From Armatimonadota bacterium (GTDB lineage: Bacteria; Armatimonadota; Chthonomonadetes; Chthonomonadales; CAJBBX01), in contig JAPLCQ010000140.1 of assembly GCA_026392115.1 (NCBI GenBank), positions 1 to 64,000 on the forward strand: 64,000 bases of DNA, in the 5' to 3' direction. The notes below the pieces were generated by a model, which made no database searches, was not told where the DNA came from, and saw only the letters and a program-made list of their open reading frames with translations. The number at the start of each line of letters is the position of its first letter. Within the stretch, counting starts at the first letter, position 1. The position numbers were made by a program, and so were the translations under genes. This document shows, piece by piece, positions 62,905-64,000 of this stretch.

Positions 62905-64000
62905 GCCCTGTAACACCGACGATTGAGACCGCCCGCGAAGCCTTCCCCGTTACCCGCGAGTGCATCTACCTGAACACCGGCACCTATGGCCCCATGCCCG
63001 AGCCCGCCCTGCAGGAGCTGTTGGAGGCCACCGCCGCCGCCGAGCGGCAGGGCATCGCCTGCACCCGCGACATCATGCGGGACGTGAACCGGGCGCGGCA
63101 GGGCCTGGCGGCCATCGTGGGAGTGGAGCCGGGCCAGATCGCCATGTCGCGCAACTCCACCGACGGCATCAATCTGGTGCTGGCGGGGCTCGACTGGCGC
63201 CCCGGCGACGAGGTGATCACCACCGACGAGGAGCACGAGGCCATGTGGCACCCGCTCCTCTACCTGCGGGCCACTCGCGGCATCGTGGTGCACCGGATCA
63301 GCGTCTCGCCCGACGCTGACACTATGGTGGAGCGGCTGCGGCACGCGGCCAACCAGCGCACCCGGCTGCTCACCTTCAGCCACGTCCCCTGCGAGACCGG
63401 CACGCGCCTGCCCGCCGCCGCCATGTGCCGCTGGGCGCGCGAGCACGGCGTCGCCAGCTTGGTTGACGGCGCGCAGTCGGTCGGGGCCGTGCCGGTGACG
63501 CTGCCCGAGCTGGGCTGCGACTGGCTGGCGGGCAACGGCCACAAGTGGCTCCACGGTCCCAAGGGCACGGGCTTCCTGGCGGCCGCGCCGGAGGCCATGC
63601 TCGCGCTTCGGCCCGCCCACGTCGGCGCGGGCTCGCTGGCCGAGGCCGACTGGCAGGCGGGCCGCGCCGTGCCCCACGCAACCGGCGAGAGGTTCGAGTA
63701 CGGCAGCCGCGACCTGGCGCGCTGGGCGGGGATGCACGCGTCGCTGGACTGGATGGGCGCCGTGGGCTGGCCGGCCATCCATGCCCATATCGCCCGCCAT
63801 GCCTCCGCGCTGAAGGAGGGCCTCCTGTCCCTGCCGGGCGTCTGCCTGCTCACTCCCGCGGCGGCCGAGGCGTCGGCGGGACTGGTCAGCTTCGTGATTG
63901 AGGGGCATAGCTTCCAGGCCGTCATGGATCACGCCCGGAGCAGCCGCAACATCCACCTGCGCCCGGTGCCGCACTACAACGCCACACGGGCGGCGGCGAG
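62901..64000 (+). CDS. Class V aminotransferase-fold PLP enzyme, 3' partial
   Basis: Reading from a TTG that overlaps the previous TGA, 366 codons remain open to the window edge. MSPVTPTIETAREAFPVTRE, IYLNTGTYGPMPEPALQELL, SRNSTDGINLVLAGLDWRPGDEV, SLVDGAQSVGAVPV and NGHKWLHGPKGTGFL (Lys215 as the PLP lysine) place it with the isopenicillin-N-epimerase/SufS-like class V group. The end, including any C-terminal domain, is outside the window. Confidence 0.88.
   Translation, partial: MSPVTPTIETAREAFPVTRECIYLNTGTYGPMPEPALQELLEATAAAERQGIACTRDIMRDVNRARQGLAAIVGVEPGQIAMSRNSTDGINLVLAGLDWRPGDEVITTDEEHEAMWHPLLYLRATRGIVVHRISVSPDADTMVERLRHAANQRTRLLTFSHVPCETGTRLPAAAMCRWAREHGVASLVDGAQSVGAVPVTLPELGCDWLAGNGHKWLHGPKGTGFLAAAPEAMLALRPAHVGAGSLAEADWQAGRAVPHATGERFEYGSRDLARWAGMHASLDWMGAVGWPAIHAHIARHASALKEGLLSLPGVCLLTPAAAEASAGLVSFVIEGHSFQAVMDHARSSRNIHLRPVPHYNATRAAA

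Overview
This window is high-GC bacterial chromosome, densely packed with genes on both strands. The gene content suggests an Armatimonadota-type or related (planctomycete-like) heterotroph. The evidence is three URO-D-fold methyltransferase relatives, several secreted right-handed beta-helix proteins, DUF6785-like and DUF6259-like proteins, a sulfatase, GH2 and GHL10-like glycosidases, and a conserved rpsB-tsf-pyrH-frr-uppS block. This placement is inference; no 16S gene is present. I see no phage, insertion sequence or CRISPR array.

Layout. 1-7.3 kb: a YVTN-propeller/phosphoesterase (cut by the window edge), a PHP phosphatase, an HtrA protease, and a coupled pair made of a secreted unknown protein and a Tat-exported sugar-isomerase-like protein. 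7.4-10.6 kb: an ECF sigma operon (sigma, zinc-finger anti-sigma, HEAT-like membrane protein). 10.6-12.8 kb: rubrerythrin divergent from a heme-motif/glutathione peroxidase fusion, then a VapBC-like toxin-antitoxin pair. 12.9-32.7 kb: a carbohydrate and surface-polymer region with URO-D proteins, beta-helix proteins, a PQQ propeller, glycosidases, a HAD phosphatase, a DUF6785-like membrane protein and an M61 peptidase. 32.8-41.3 kb: mixed metabolism and housekeeping (EamA transporter, sulfatase, DUF202, CMP-kinase-like, Mrp, ThuA, SixA, RNase PH). 41.3-44.3 kb: valS with a T-box riboswitch leader. 44.4-54.8 kb: oxidoreductase, URO-D protein, ilvD, an Ig-repeat secreted protein, tRNA-Cys, rhamnulokinase, a Nif3-like protein and a TPR-AAA ATPase. 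54.8-64 kb: M20 peptidase, a 59-aa small protein, the translation/cell-wall block rpsB-tsf-pyrH-frr-uppS, an SGNH hydrolase, a 5'-nucleotidase-like protein and a class V aminotransferase running off the end.

Sugar polymers appear to be bound and cut outside the cell (beta-helix proteins, GH2, GHL10-like, DUF6259-like), and sugars such as rhamnose are processed inside. Stress and envelope quality control are represented by HtrA, the ECF sigma operon and the peroxide genes.

The most notable signals are: (1) a CxxCH heme-type motif fused ahead of an exported glutathione peroxidase; (2) a repeated C-terminal LxRPA tail shared by two otherwise dissimilar HEAT-like membrane proteins, one of them in the ECF sigma operon; (3) a Nif3/YqfO homologue that has lost all its dinuclear-metal ligands; (4) a T-box on valS; (5) at least three genes with short internal losses of conserved core sequence (beta-helix gene, URO-D gene, rhamnulokinase), which are either real decay or an assembly problem.
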